Below, in pieces: positions 8,767-16,699 of a stretch of DNA of 64,000 bases (its first letter is position 1; each line of letters opens with the position of its first letter). The stretch is from Stenotrophomonas sp. 610A2. Its GTDB lineage: Bacteria > Pseudomonadota > Gammaproteobacteria > Xanthomonadales > Xanthomonadaceae. Made by a program: the position numbers and the translations under genes. Location: NCBI RefSeq assembly GCF_030549615.1, contig NZ_CP130832.1, positions 186,001 to 250,000 of the forward strand. The letters are read 5' to 3'. Under the pieces are notes generated by a model that saw nothing but the letters and a program-made list of their open reading frames with translations, was not told the origin of the DNA and did not search any database.

Positions 8767-9618
8767 TCAGGCGCCCAGGGCGCCGGCGAGCAGGGCTTCG
8801 GCCCGGCGCAGGTAGGGCACATCGATCATGCGTCCCTCGAACAGGAACGCACCGCGGCCCAGATCGCTGGCCGCCTGCGCGGCGGCAACAATACGCCGTG
8901 CCTCGTCCAGCTCGGCCTCGGCCACGCTGAAGATCACATTGGCCTGGCCTACCTGGCGCGGATGGATGCAGCTCTTGCCGATATAGCCCAGCTGCTGCGA
9001 CAGCACAGCCTCGGTACGGAAGCCCTCGGCGTCGGCCACATCCGGCCAAGCCCCGTCACAGGCAAACACGCCCGCTTCGGTGGCGGCCATTTTCACCGCG
9101 AACAACGCCGCATGCACATTGGTCGGGGTGCGGGCGATGCCATTGGGCGCGAACAGATCACCCAGGCCCAACTGCAGGCCGGCCACACGCGGATGCGCGG
9201 CAGCCAGTTCGGCGGCCAGGCGCAGGCCGCGCGGGGTTTCGATGTTCAGCAGCAGGCCGATCGGGCGGGTGACGCCATTGGCGGCTTCGGCGCGTTCCAG
9301 CGCAACGACTACCTGGCGCACCTGCGCGGCCGATTCGACCTTGGGGATATTCAACAGCCACAGGCCGGGCACTGCCATCGCGGCCAGGTCGGCGGTGAAA
9401 TGCGGGCTGTCGGTGGCATTGGTGCGCACGATCAGCAGCTTGTTGCTGGCAAGCACGTCGGCGCGGGCGAGGAAGCTGGCGATGGCCGCACGCGCCGCCT
9501 GTTTGCCAGCCTCGGGGACGGAATCCTCCAGATCGAAGGACAGGGCATCGGCCGCACTGGCCAAGGCCTTGTCGAACAGTTCCGGACGTGCGCCGGGCAC
9601 AAACAGCTTGCTACGCAT
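8767..9618 (-). CDS. CitE-like lyase (HpcH/HpaI aldolase/citrate lyase family)
   Basis: This 283-residue protein starts MRSKLFVPGARPELF, the hallmark of CitE-like proteins. It contains the acidic DLEDSVPE motif (about residue 30) and the GLQLGLGDLF segment that provides Mg-binding and substrate-contact residues. The family cleaves or condenses short acyl-CoA thioesters (citryl-, malyl-, citramalyl-CoA). No citrate lyase alpha or gamma subunits are nearby, so a stand-alone role such as (3S)-malyl-CoA thioesterase or citramalyl-CoA lyase is more likely than citrate fermentation. It is the first gene of a minus-strand pair with the symporter. The upstream gap is filled with repeats. Confidence 0.82.
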   Translation of the reverse strand: MRSKLFVPGARPELFDKALASAADALSFDLEDSVPEAGKQAARAAIASFLARADVLASNKLLIVRTNATDSPHFTADLAAMAVPGLWLLNIPKVESAAQVRQVVVALERAEAANGVTRPIGLLLNIETPRGLRLAAELAAAHPRVAGLQLGLGDLFAPNGIARTPTNVHAALFAVKMAATEAGVFACDGAWPDVADAEGFRTEAVLSQQLGYIGKSCIHPRQVGQANVIFSVAEAELDEARRIVAAAQAASDLGRGAFLFEGRMIDVPYLRRAEALLAGALGA

Positions 9619-9764
9619 GGCTTCCCCTCACTTTGAGAGGCAGTCTGCGCGAATCGGAAGGCTGAAAAAGTGTATTCCCCGACATTCACCAGATAGGTTT
9701 TGTTGTGGTTTGCGGGGTTTGGCGGGTGGGGTGACCCACGAAGCGCAGGAAACAATCGCCGTCC

Positions 9765-10026
9765 CCTCTCCCGCCTGCGGGGGAGGGTGCCCCGAAGGGG
9801 CGGGTGGGGGAGCTCTTGATCTTGACTTTGACGTTGCCAAAGGCCAAAGGCCAAAGGCCAAAGTACCCCTCCTCAACCCTCCCCTTGGCCTCTGGCCAAA
9901 GGGAGGGAGCAGACTGCCGCGGCACCCAGCCATGCCAGGCCGCAAGCAACACCGCAGAACCCCGGCGCCGTCCCCTCTCCCGCCTGCGGGGGAGGGTGCC
10001 CGAAGGGCGGGTGGGGGGCGCTTTTG
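9765..10026. repeat. Cluster of CCCTCCC/GGGAGGG intergenic repeats with a 4 x 7-bp tandem
   Basis: The 617-bp gap 9619-10319 carries no gene. It holds two near-identical copies of a CCCCTCTCCCGCCTGCGGGGGAGGG-type palindrome (about 9767-9805 and 9970-10015) flanking a third related element (9868-9905). GCCAAAG repeated exactly four times lies at 9836-9863. Further right, GCAAAACCCAGCC occurs twice (10050-10062, 10105-10117) in a C/A-rich stretch. These look like the group's non-coding interspersed repeats; no protein coding is supported. Confidence 0.75.
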
Positions 10027-10319
10027 ATCTCGATCGCACTCCGCCCCCTGCAAAACCCAGCCCAAGCGCCAAGTAAGTAACCAGGCCCTGGATTACAACA
10101 GCCAGCAAAACCCAGCCACAAACCCCAAGCGCCCTTTGCCCAAGAGCAACCCAAGCTCCAGAAGGCCTTAAACAAAGCAGTTACCCCCACCACCAAGCCG
10201 GTTCAGCCTGATATACACAAGCCACCCCGGCTATCATGGCCCTTCACATAAATCAGCCAGATCCGGCGGCCGCATCCCGGCGCCAAAAGGCTGAAACAAA
10301 CTACCGAGGCAGGGGAAGC

Positions 10320-11207
10320 ATGGCGGAAGTAACCAAGGCCCGGACCGGCCACCTGATACGCAAGTTGTTCAGCATCCTGCAAACCCGGCCCGACGGCATG
10401 AAGGCCGCAGAAGCCCTGGCAACCCTCGCGTCCCAGGTCGAACTGACTCCTTACGAAGCCGGCGACTACCCCACCGGCGGGCGCCGCTTTGAAAAGATCG
10501 TGCGCTTCGCCACCGTCGACACCGTAAAAGCCGGTTGGCTGGTCAAGGACAAGGGCATCTGGAGCATCACCGCCGAAGGCGCCCAAGCCCTGCAGCAGTA
10601 CCCGGACGGCGAGCAGTTCTACCGTGAGGCAGTACGCCTGTACCACAAATGGAAAAAGGCCCAGCCAGTAGTCGAAATCGACGAAGGCGATGACGAGGCG
10701 GTGGAAAAATCCGCCAGCATCACCCTGGAGCAGGCCGAGGAAATGGCGTGGGCCGAGATCGAGGCCTACCTGGCCGACATGCCGCCCTACGATTTCCAGG
10801 AGCTGGTGGGCGCCCTGCTTACCGCCATGGGCTACCACGTGGCTTGGATCGCCCCGCCCGGCAAGGACGGCGGCGTGGACGTCATTGCCTACAACGACCC
10901 GCTGGGCACCCGCCCGCCGCGCATCAAGGTGCAGGTCAAGCGCAACGCCAACTCACCCAAAATTGACGTGATGGGCCTGCGCAGCTTCATGGCCGTACTG
11001 GGCGAAGGCGACGTAGGCCTGTTCGTGGCCCTGTCCGGCTTCACCAAGGACGCCGACCTGGAAGCCCGCCAAAGCCATCGCCGCATCACCCTCATTGACG
11101 CCAACCAGTTGGTCGAACTGTGGACCCGGCACTACGGGCAGCTGGATGACAGCGCCCGCCGGCGGTTGCCGCTCAAGCCGGTGTGGTTCTTGGCCGGTGA
11201 AGGCTGA
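10320..11207 (+). CDS. mrr: Mrr-type restriction endonuclease
   Basis: The ATG at 10320 is preferred over an upstream in-frame ATG (10236) because GGGGA lies five bases before it; this gives 295 residues. An N-terminal winged-helix Mrr_N-like domain (residues ~1-95) precedes a PD-(D/E)xK Mrr catalytic domain (~150-275). Catalytic-core residues visible are FQELV (helix), GKDGGVDVIAY (the Asp) and IKVQVKR (QxK). Mrr enzymes cleave methylated or otherwise modified DNA, or accompany restriction-modification systems. Directly downstream is the start of a type I methyltransferase gene, now truncated, so Mrr probably belonged to a larger restriction locus. Upstream is only repeat DNA. Confidence 0.88.
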   Translation: MAEVTKARTGHLIRKLFSILQTRPDGMKAAEALATLASQVELTPYEAGDYPTGGRRFEKIVRFATVDTVKAGWLVKDKGIWSITAEGAQALQQYPDGEQFYREAVRLYHKWKKAQPVVEIDEGDDEAVEKSASITLEQAEEMAWAEIEAYLADMPPYDFQELVGALLTAMGYHVAWIAPPGKDGGVDVIAYNDPLGTRPPRIKVQVKRNANSPKIDVMGLRSFMAVLGEGDVGLFVALSGFTKDADLEARQSHRRITLIDANQLVELWTRHYGQLDDSARRRLPLKPVWFLAGEG

Positions 11208-11304
11208 CAGGGCCGCCGTGTCGCTCCCGACACTCTACTTCCCTTGGCTCGCTGCATGCGGGCTCCAGATCAAAAGCACTGAAGATTCAGATAGGAACAA
11301 CCGC

Positions 11305-11518
11305 ATGACCAGTACCCAACAGGGCGCCGAACTGCATCGCCGTATCTGGCAGATTGCCAACGATGTCCATGGCGCCGTCGATGGCTGGGATTTCAAACAA
11401 TGCGGTCCTGCCCAAGATGAGCCCGTTGAACCCGCAGCATCTCAGCAAGAAGCAGGGCGTTTTCCAGAAGATCGCGATGTTTGTTGAGAAGCTGAAAGGT
11501 GTGGGTGGGCAGATCTGA
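11305..11518 (+). pseudogene. hsdM: Remnant of a type I restriction-modification methyltransferase (hsdM) gene
   Basis: An ATG with a well-spaced AGGA opens [20 protein letters not shown] followed by [12 protein letters not shown], which is the conserved HsdM N-terminal helix bundle. After DFKQ the homology breaks off: where intact HsdM continues with the LFYRFISEN-type segment, this frame reads unrelated sequence and stops at 11487. A second frame (11417-11518) gives [13 protein letters not shown] then [12 protein letters not shown] and a stop; I cannot place it with confidence. The simplest reading is a large internal deletion that removed nearly all of hsdM and the rest of the operon. Confidence 0.75.
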
Positions 11519-11593
11519 GGGCGGGATGGATTGCGCTTGTGGCTGCATGCCTTCTGAAACAGCGGAGTACGAGGCTCAAAATTGTTGCCGAGC

Positions 11594-12463
11594 ATGATTG
11601 ATCTCAACGATCTACTGACCAAGAGCGGACTCGACCCGGCGACAGTGATGGTGATGCGCCACCGCCCGGCCGAAAAGGATTTGCGGGCCGTGCTGCCATG
11701 GTTGGCGGCCGAGCGGCCTGCCGTCTATAACGCGTTTCAGTGCAATCACAGTGAAGTGGTGGAGAAAGCGCTATCCAAGGCGCGCTATCTGGTGTCCTTC
11801 ATCGGGCATGAGGCAGGGCGTGCGGTGTTTGTGGGTGTGTATGAAGTTGCCAGATATGAGGTTGTATCCGTTGATCGATTCTGGGCTCTACCTGGTAACG
11901 CGGAATTGCGCGTATTGGGGATCAGCGGTCCCAAGGACGAGCGCGATTCGTTCTGGTTCGATCTGCAGCCGACTCTGCATCTGTCCGATTGGAAAGGAAA
12001 GCTGGTGATCGATTGGACGGGCATCGAGCGCTCGTGGTGGCGCTGGGCCTCGCGAAATCGTTTGCCCGTTCGTGCCATCCATGACGAGAGCTTGCTGGTG
12101 AAGGCTATGCCGGATTGGCAGACGCTGACCTTTGAGTGGAGTCAGTTGAATCTGTTGCCGACCAGCTGGCGGCAGGCGTTGGCGCAATGGCGCGGCATCT
12201 ATTACATCTTCGACCGGACGTCGCGATTGGGATACGTGGGGTCGGCCAGCGGCGGCGAGAATCTGCTTGGCCGCTGGCAGAACTATGCGTCGAGCGGCGA
12301 CGGTGGCAACCGCTTGTTACGGGGACAAGATCCCCAGGGGTTTGTTTTCAGCATCCTGCAGCGCTTGTCGCCCGATATGCAGGTTGAAGACGTTGTGCAG
12401 ATTGAGAGCACGTGGAAAGAGCGGCTGCACAGCCGCACTCCGAATGGGTTGAACGACAATTAG
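11594..12463 (+). CDS. GIY-YIG nuclease-domain protein
   Basis: This protein has 289 residues from the ATG at 11594; a TTG four codons upstream is possible, and no strong ribosome site is seen for either. Residues ~1-185 form an uncharacterised alpha/beta region (FIGHEAGRAVFVGVYEV, WALPGNAELRVLG). The C-terminal ~95 residues are a GIY-YIG nuclease domain: WRGIYYIFD, GYVGSASGGENLLGRW (catalytic Tyr and Arg region), then the acidic metal-binding Glu in IESTWKERL and a closing GLN. Base composition is visibly more AT-rich than the flanks. It sits with Mrr and an hsdM remnant, suggesting a nuclease kept from a defence island. Substrate unknown. Confidence 0.8.
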   Translation: MIDLNDLLTKSGLDPATVMVMRHRPAEKDLRAVLPWLAAERPAVYNAFQCNHSEVVEKALSKARYLVSFIGHEAGRAVFVGVYEVARYEVVSVDRFWALPGNAELRVLGISGPKDERDSFWFDLQPTLHLSDWKGKLVIDWTGIERSWWRWASRNRLPVRAIHDESLLVKAMPDWQTLTFEWSQLNLLPTSWRQALAQWRGIYYIFDRTSRLGYVGSASGGENLLGRWQNYASSGDGGNRLLRGQDPQGFVFSILQRLSPDMQVEDVVQIESTWKERLHSRTPNGLNDN

Positions 12464-12539
12464 GTGGTGATGAAGCCGGGAATGACGCAATGGCGGCCTT
12501 CAGGGTACTCCCGCGCGGCCTCGGGCTTGGCTGCGTCCA

Positions 12540-12568
12540 TGAGCCGAATAAATGCGCTATTCGGCTCA
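12540..12568 (+). terminator. Perfect 11-bp stem-loop after the GIY-YIG gene
   Basis: TGAGCCGAATA and TATTCGGCTCA form an uninterrupted stem around a 7-base loop (AATGCGC), 77 bases past the stop. There is no T-tract, so it may be a REP-type hairpin or an mRNA-stabilising 3' end rather than an intrinsic terminator. A further GAGCCGA lies just right of it. Confidence 0.5.
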
Positions 12569-12701
12569 CGGTTGAGCCGATCGGCGCGGGTTCGCCGAAT
12601 TTTGCTCGCTTTCTAGGCTCCGACTACTTCGGGCAGGCGACTTTGCCTAGGTGGAATGGTGCGGCAGGCCTGATGGAGCTTTGGCGAAGAGCTATGGGTG
12701 G

Positions 12702-12822
12702 TCCCCTCTCCCGTTTGCGCGGGAGGGGGCTTTTGATCTTGTTCGTGCTGCTGCCTACAAGCCAGAGCCAGAGCACCCCTCCCCAACCCTCCCCTGCGCC
12801 TCTGGCGCAAGGGAGGGGGGTG
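12702..12822. repeat. CCCTCTCCC / GGGAGGG intergenic repeat pair
   Basis: This is an inverted arrangement of the interspersed element (CCCCTCTCCCGTTTGCGCGGGAGGGG, then CCCCTCCCCAACCCTCCCCTGCGCC with AAGGGAGGGG) in the 420-bp gap before xthA. No gene is seen in that gap. Confidence 0.7.
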
Positions 12823-12883
12823 ATTGCTGCCGCCTTCAGCTGAGAGGAGGGCCTTAGGCTCCAGCCCCGGCTAGAATCCCCCC

Positions 12884-13657
12884 ATGAAAATCGCTTCGTG
12901 GAACGTCAATTCGCTCAATGTCCGCCTGCCGCACCTGGAACAGTGGCTGGCCGACGTTGCCCCCGACGTGGTCGGCATCCAGGAAACCAAGCTGGAGGAC
13001 CACAAGTTCCCCGATACGCGGCTGCTGGAACTGGGCTACCGCAACGTGTTCGCCGGGCAGAAGACCTATAACGGCGTGGCGCTGCTGTCGCGGCATCCGA
13101 TCGAAGACGTGCAGATTGGCATTCCCGGCTTCGAGGACGAGCAGAAGCGGGTGATTGCCGGCACCGTCAATGGCGTGCGCATCATCAATCTGTACGTGGT
13201 CAACGGCCAGGATGTTGGCACCGACAAGTACGACTACAAGCTGCGCTGGCTGGAGGCGGTGCACGCCTGGGTCGCGGCCGAGCTGCAGAAGCATCCGCAG
13301 TTGGTGGTGATGGGCGATTTCAACATCGCGCCGGATGACCGCGACGTCTACGATCCGGCGGTGTGGAACGGTGACCATATCCTGACCTCCACCGCCGAGC
13401 GTGGCGCGCTGCAGAAGCTGCTGGATCTGGGCCTGCACGACGCTTTCCGCCTGCACAACGATGCCGCTGGCATTTTCAGCTGGTGGGATTACCGCGCGGC
13501 CGGTTTCCGGCGCGACCTGGGCCTGCGCATCGACCTGACCTTGGTTTCCGACGCGCTCAAGCCGCGGGCTGCCGCTTCCGGCATCGACCGGGAGCCGCGC
13601 ACCTGGGAACGCCCCAGCGATCACGCGCCGGCTTGGGTGCAGTTGGCACAGGGCTGA
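12884..13657 (+). CDS. xthA: Exodeoxyribonuclease III
   Basis: This 257-residue protein is of typical length for the ExoIII/AP endonuclease family, which cuts at abasic sites and degrades 3' ends during base-excision repair. All hallmark motifs are visible: SWNVNSLNVRL at the N-terminus, IQETKLED (metal-binding Glu, ~residue 34), LYVVNGQ, GDFNIAPDDRD (catalytic Asp-Asn, ~residue 147), LRIDLTLVSD and the C-terminal SDHAPAW with the catalytic His. It is followed by a strong hairpin separating it from the convergent gene. Confidence 0.96.
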   Translation: MKIASWNVNSLNVRLPHLEQWLADVAPDVVGIQETKLEDHKFPDTRLLELGYRNVFAGQKTYNGVALLSRHPIEDVQIGIPGFEDEQKRVIAGTVNGVRIINLYVVNGQDVGTDKYDYKLRWLEAVHAWVAAELQKHPQLVVMGDFNIAPDDRDVYDPAVWNGDHILTSTAERGALQKLLDLGLHDAFRLHNDAAGIFSWWDYRAAGFRRDLGLRIDLTLVSDALKPRAAASGIDREPRTWERPSDHAPAWVQLAQG

Positions 13658-13664
13658 AACAACA

Positions 13665-13690
13665 AGGCCCGGCTGTTGCCAGCCGGGCCT
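13665..13690. terminator. Bidirectional hairpin between convergent genes
   Basis: A perfect 10-bp GC-rich stem (AGGCCCGGCT / AGCCGGGCCT) around GTTGCC lies between the xthA stop and the stop of the minus-strand membrane protein gene. The minus-strand side is followed by TTGTTGTT, giving a partial U-tract. Confidence 0.75.
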
Positions 13691-13713
13691 CGGTCGAATC
13701 GGCGCCAGAGCGT

Positions 13714-13968
13714 TTAACGCACGCTTTTGCGTGTGAAAAGATTGACGATGGCAAGCAGTATCACCGCGCCAACCAGTGACAACAGGAAGGAGCGCAAAGT
13801 GATCGCGCCATTGATGCTGCCGCCGCTGAAGAAGAAGCCGGCGATCATGGCACCGACGATGCCCACCACGATGTTCAGGATGATGCCCTGCTGCGCATCG
13901 CGGCGCATGATGATGCTGGCCAGCCAACCCACGACGCCACCAATAATCAACCAGATGATGATGCCCAT
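13714..13968 (-). CDS. GlsB/YeaQ/YmgE-family stress-response membrane protein
   Basis: This 84-residue protein is almost entirely membrane-embedded, with three predicted helices (IIWLIIGGVVGWLASIIM, IILNIVVGIVGAMIAGFFF, LLSLVGAVILLAIVNLF). The GGVVGWLAS and NIVVGIVGA patterns are characteristic of the transglycosylase-associated (Tag/YeaQ) family. An excellent ribosome site (AGGGAGG, six bases before the ATG) fixes the start; longer versions of this frame lack support. Members are induced by envelope, acid or salt stress, and biochemical function is unknown. Confidence 0.9.
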   Translation of the reverse strand: MGIIIWLIIGGVVGWLASIIMRRDAQQGIILNIVVGIVGAMIAGFFFSGGSINGAITLRSFLLSLVGAVILLAIVNLFTRKSVR

Positions 13969-14070
13969 GCGCGAACCTCCCTGCCATGAAGCACCCCGAA
14001 AGGTGCGGTGGCGACAGTCAACGCGCAACGGCGTTAAGAACATGTTTGTCCGGGCAGGAACCTGTTCAGC

Positions 14071-14661
14071 ATGAGCACGGCCGGTAGCGATTGGCAGTTT
14101 GGCCCGGTCGACGTATGGCTGTTGCCGCATACCCCAGGCACGCGCGGCGAGCCGCAGGCCCGAGAGCTGCTTGCCGGTGTTTTCGAGACGACGCCCGAGG
14201 CCTTGCCGCTGACCCGCGATGAGCGTAGCCGGCCCTGGCTGATCGGCGAGCTGGCGCATTACGGCACCGGCTGGAGCCATAGCGGCGGCCATCTGCTGGT
14301 GGCGCTGGGCGAGGGCGCACGCCTGGGTGTGGACCTGGAGCGGCAGCGGCCACGCAAGCAGATGCGCGAGGTGATCCGCCGTTTCTTCCACCCGGAGGAG
14401 ATTGCCTGGCTGGATGCGCTGGATGACAGCGGTTGTGAACAGTGGTTCTTCCGCGTGTGGTGTGCCAAGGAGGCGCTGTTGAAGGCACACGGGCATGGCA
14501 TTTCGTTCGGGCTGGAGAAGCTGCGCTTTGCGCCGGATGCGGCGGGGGCCTTGCAGCTGGTGTGGTGCGATCCGGGACTTGGCGACGCGACCCGCTGGCA
14601 TCTATATGAGTGGCAGGCGACGGAGGACTTCCGCGCCGCGCTGGCCTGGTATCCGCTGTAG
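14071..14661 (+). CDS. 4'-phosphopantetheinyl transferase, Sfp type
   Basis: This 196-residue protein transfers the phosphopantetheine arm of CoA to acyl- or peptidyl-carrier proteins. The two family motifs are present: GVDLER (Mg-binding Asp and Glu, ~residue 88) and the [15 protein letters not shown] segment (WxxKEA, ~residue 131). The upstream WSHSGG element is also typical. In this bacterial group a single Sfp-like enzyme often serves aryl-polyene/xanthomonadin or NRPS/PKS carrier proteins. None is encoded here, so the partner is unknown. It is divergent from the YeaQ-family gene across a 102-bp shared promoter region. Confidence 0.92.
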   Translation: MSTAGSDWQFGPVDVWLLPHTPGTRGEPQARELLAGVFETTPEALPLTRDERSRPWLIGELAHYGTGWSHSGGHLLVALGEGARLGVDLERQRPRKQMREVIRRFFHPEEIAWLDALDDSGCEQWFFRVWCAKEALLKAHGHGISFGLEKLRFAPDAAGALQLVWCDPGLGDATRWHLYEWQATEDFRAALAWYPL

Positions 14662-14664
14662 CTT

Positions 14665-14812
14665 CTGCCCCCTCCCTTTGGCCGTAGGCCAAGGGGAGGG
14701 CTGGGGAGGGGTAGCTGTTGCCGTTGCTCTTGCCCCGCGCGACAGATCAAAAGCCAGATCCAGAGCACCCCTCCCAAACCCTCCCCTGCGCCTTTGGCGC
14801 AAGGGAGGAGGC
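14665..14812. repeat. CCCTCCC-type intergenic repeats before rsmG
   Basis: Two inverted copies of the element (CCCCTCCCTTTGGCCGTAGGCCAAGGGGAGGG and CCCCTCCCAAACCCTCCCCTGCGCC with AAGGGAGG) fill the gap between the phosphopantetheinyl transferase and rsmG genes. Confidence 0.7.
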
Positions 14813-14842
14813 TCAAGCGCCACTCCTGCGATAATCCCCGCC

Positions 14843-15484
14843 ATGAACGACACCACTCTCCCGCGCGAAGTCGCCAGCGACCTCGACCACGGCTTGAAGG
14901 CCATGGGTCTGGACACAGCCTTGGCCAAGCCCTTGCTGGCTTACCTGACCCTGCTGGTGCGCTGGAACCGCACCTACAATCTCACCGCCATCCGCGACCC
15001 GCGCGAAATGGTCACCCGCCATCTGCTCGACTCGCTGGCCATGGCCGAGCATGTCAGCAGCGGCAGCCTGGCCGATCTGGGCACCGGTCCTGGCTTGCCG
15101 GGCATTCCGCTGGCGATCACCCATCCGCAGCTGCAGGTGACCCTGGTCGAGAGCAACGGCAAGAAGGCCCGCTTCATGCGTGAGGCCGTGCGCCAGCTTG
15201 GTTTGAGCAATGCCCGTGTCGCCGAATCCCGCGCTGAAGCGCTGGACGAGCCGGGTGCTTATGACAATCTCACCGCCCGTGCCATGGATACGCTGGCCGG
15301 CATCATCGAGGTTGGCGGTCACCTGCTGCGTCCCGGTGGCCAGCTGCTGGCGATGAAGGGTGTGTACCCGCACGAAGAGATCGCCCAGCTGCCCGCCGGC
15401 TGGCAGGTGCTGGAAGTGCGTCCGCTGCAGGTGCCGGGCTTGGTTGGTGACCGGCATCTGGTGGTGGTGGAGCGCAAGAGCTAG
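14843..15484 (+). CDS. rsmG: 16S rRNA (guanine527-N7)-methyltransferase
   Basis: The protein has 213 residues from the ATG at 14843. It methylates N7 of G527 in 16S rRNA with S-adenosylmethionine. The SAM-binding motif is [17 protein letters not shown] (~residue 73). [20 protein letters not shown] upstream is the conserved RsmG N-terminal element, and [10 protein letters not shown] and LLAMKG follow in the right order. The rsmG-parA-parB order is the conserved arrangement found near the replication origin, here without mnmG. Repeat DNA separates it from parA, so it need not share a transcript. Confidence 0.96.
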   Translation: MNDTTLPREVASDLDHGLKAMGLDTALAKPLLAYLTLLVRWNRTYNLTAIRDPREMVTRHLLDSLAMAEHVSSGSLADLGTGPGLPGIPLAITHPQLQVTLVESNGKKARFMREAVRQLGLSNARVAESRAEALDEPGAYDNLTARAMDTLAGIIEVGGHLLRPGGQLLAMKGVYPHEEIAQLPAGWQVLEVRPLQVPGLVGDRHLVVVERKS

Positions 15485-15488
15485 AGCT

Positions 15489-15795
15489 GTAGTGCCGAGC
15501 CATGCTCGGCAGGGGCTTTACCGGCCAAGGCTAAAAGCTGCCCTCACCCCAATCCCTCTCCCGCAAGCGGGAGAGGGGCTAAAGCAGTAGTTCCGGGCAA
15601 TCCCCGCGGCCAAGGCCAAAAGCTACCCCTCCCCAACCCTCCCCTTAGCTTCGCCAAAGGGAGGGGGCAGAAGCGTAGTGCCGAGCCATGCTCGGCAGGG
15701 GTTTTACCGGCCAAGGCTAAAGGCTGCCCTCACCCCAACCCCTCTCCCGCAAGCGGGAGAGGGGCTAAAGCGGTGGTGCCGAGCCATGCTCAGCA
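15489..15795. repeat. Alternating SMAG and CCCTCTCCC repeats between rsmG and parA
   Basis: Three same-orientation SMAG-type palindromes lie at 15489-15511, 15675-15697 and 15773-15795 (the last with GTGG and CAGCA variants). Between them are CTCACCCC..CCCTCTCCCGCAAGCGGGAGAGGGG elements at about 15541-15580 and 15727-15766 and a CCCTCCC element around 15626-15666. The pattern is a roughly 185-bp composite block partly duplicated in tandem. No gene is seen in the 417-bp gap. Confidence 0.8.
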
Positions 15796-15901
15796 GGGGG
15801 CTTTACCAGCAAAAGCCGCCCGTTACCCGGAAACCGATTTCCGCCTGCGCGCCGCTACCCCCATAATGACCAGTCCAACTTCGCCAACGAGGCTCTCCTG
15901 C

Positions 15902-16699
15902 ATGGCTCGCATCATCGCCATCGCCAACCAGAAAGGCGGCGTCGGCAAGACCACGACGGCTGTCAATCTGGCTGCTTCCCTTGCCGCCGCGCCCAAGCGC
16001 GTGCTGCTGGTCGACCTGGACTCGCAGGGCAACGCGACCATGGGCAGTGGTGTGGACAAGCGTGAGGTGGCTGCGTCCACCTGTGACCTGCTGCTGGGTG
16101 AGGTCACCGCAGCTGAAGTGCGCGTCACCACGCCGGAAGGCTTCGACCTGCTGCCAGGCAACATCGACCTGACCGCGGCCGAGATCCAGCTGATGGACCA
16201 GGGCGAGCGCGAGCAGCGCCTCAAGCGCGCGCTGGCACCCATCCGCGATCAATACGACTACATCCTGATCGACTGCCCGCCGGCGCTGTCGCTGCTGACG
16301 CTGAACGCGCTGGCCGCCGCCGACTCGGTGATCGTGCCGATGCAGTGCGAGTACTACGCGCTGGAGGGCCTGAGCGCGCTGGTCGAGACCATCGACGCGC
16401 TGAAGATCAACCTCAACCCGGCGCTGGAAATCGAAGGCGTGCTGCGCACCATGTTCGACGTGCGTAACAACCTGGCCAATGCGGTGTCGGCGCAGCTCAC
16501 CGAATACTTCGGCGACCGTGTGTTCCGCACCATCGTGCCGCGCAACGTGCGCCTGGCCGAGGCGCCCAGCCATGGCCAGAGCATCGTCGGCTATGACCGC
16601 GCCTCGCGCGGTGGCGTGGCCTACCTGGGCCTGGCCGGTGAGATCATCCGCCGCAACAACGAACGCAAGCAGCCCTCCCGGGCCGTGGAGGCTGTCTGA
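15902..16699 (+). CDS. parA: Chromosome-partitioning ATPase ParA/Soj
   Basis: This is a 265-residue ATPase of the ParA/MinD family that drives segregation of origin regions by ParB-stimulated ATP hydrolysis on the nucleoid. The deviant Walker A box KGGVGKTTTAVNLAASL lies at residues 11-27, the switch I region around DSQGNATMGSG, and Walker B as YILIDCPPAL (~residue 117). I chose the ATG at 15902 (GAGG upstream); another in-frame ATG at 15866 lacks a ribosome site. The stop overlaps the parB start by one base. Confidence 0.96.
   Translation: MARIIAIANQKGGVGKTTTAVNLAASLAAAPKRVLLVDLDSQGNATMGSGVDKREVAASTCDLLLGEVTAAEVRVTTPEGFDLLPGNIDLTAAEIQLMDQGEREQRLKRALAPIRDQYDYILIDCPPALSLLTLNALAAADSVIVPMQCEYYALEGLSALVETIDALKINLNPALEIEGVLRTMFDVRNNLANAVSAQLTEYFGDRVFRTIVPRNVRLAEAPSHGQSIVGYDRASRGGVAYLGLAGEIIRRNNERKQPSRAVEAV

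Noticed and set aside
9619..10235. Overlapping minus-strand frames of 100-145 codons
   Set aside because: They translate low-complexity Pro/Gly/Arg sequence from the repeat cluster and have no start signals.
11305..11487. A functional 60-residue protein from the hsdM stub
   Set aside because: Homology stops after about 30 residues and the rest is out-of-frame sequence, so it is called a pseudogene.
15489..15795. CRISPR-like regular repeats
   Set aside because: The units are palindromic SMAG and CCCTCTCCC elements of different families with unequal spacing and no unique spacers or cas genes.
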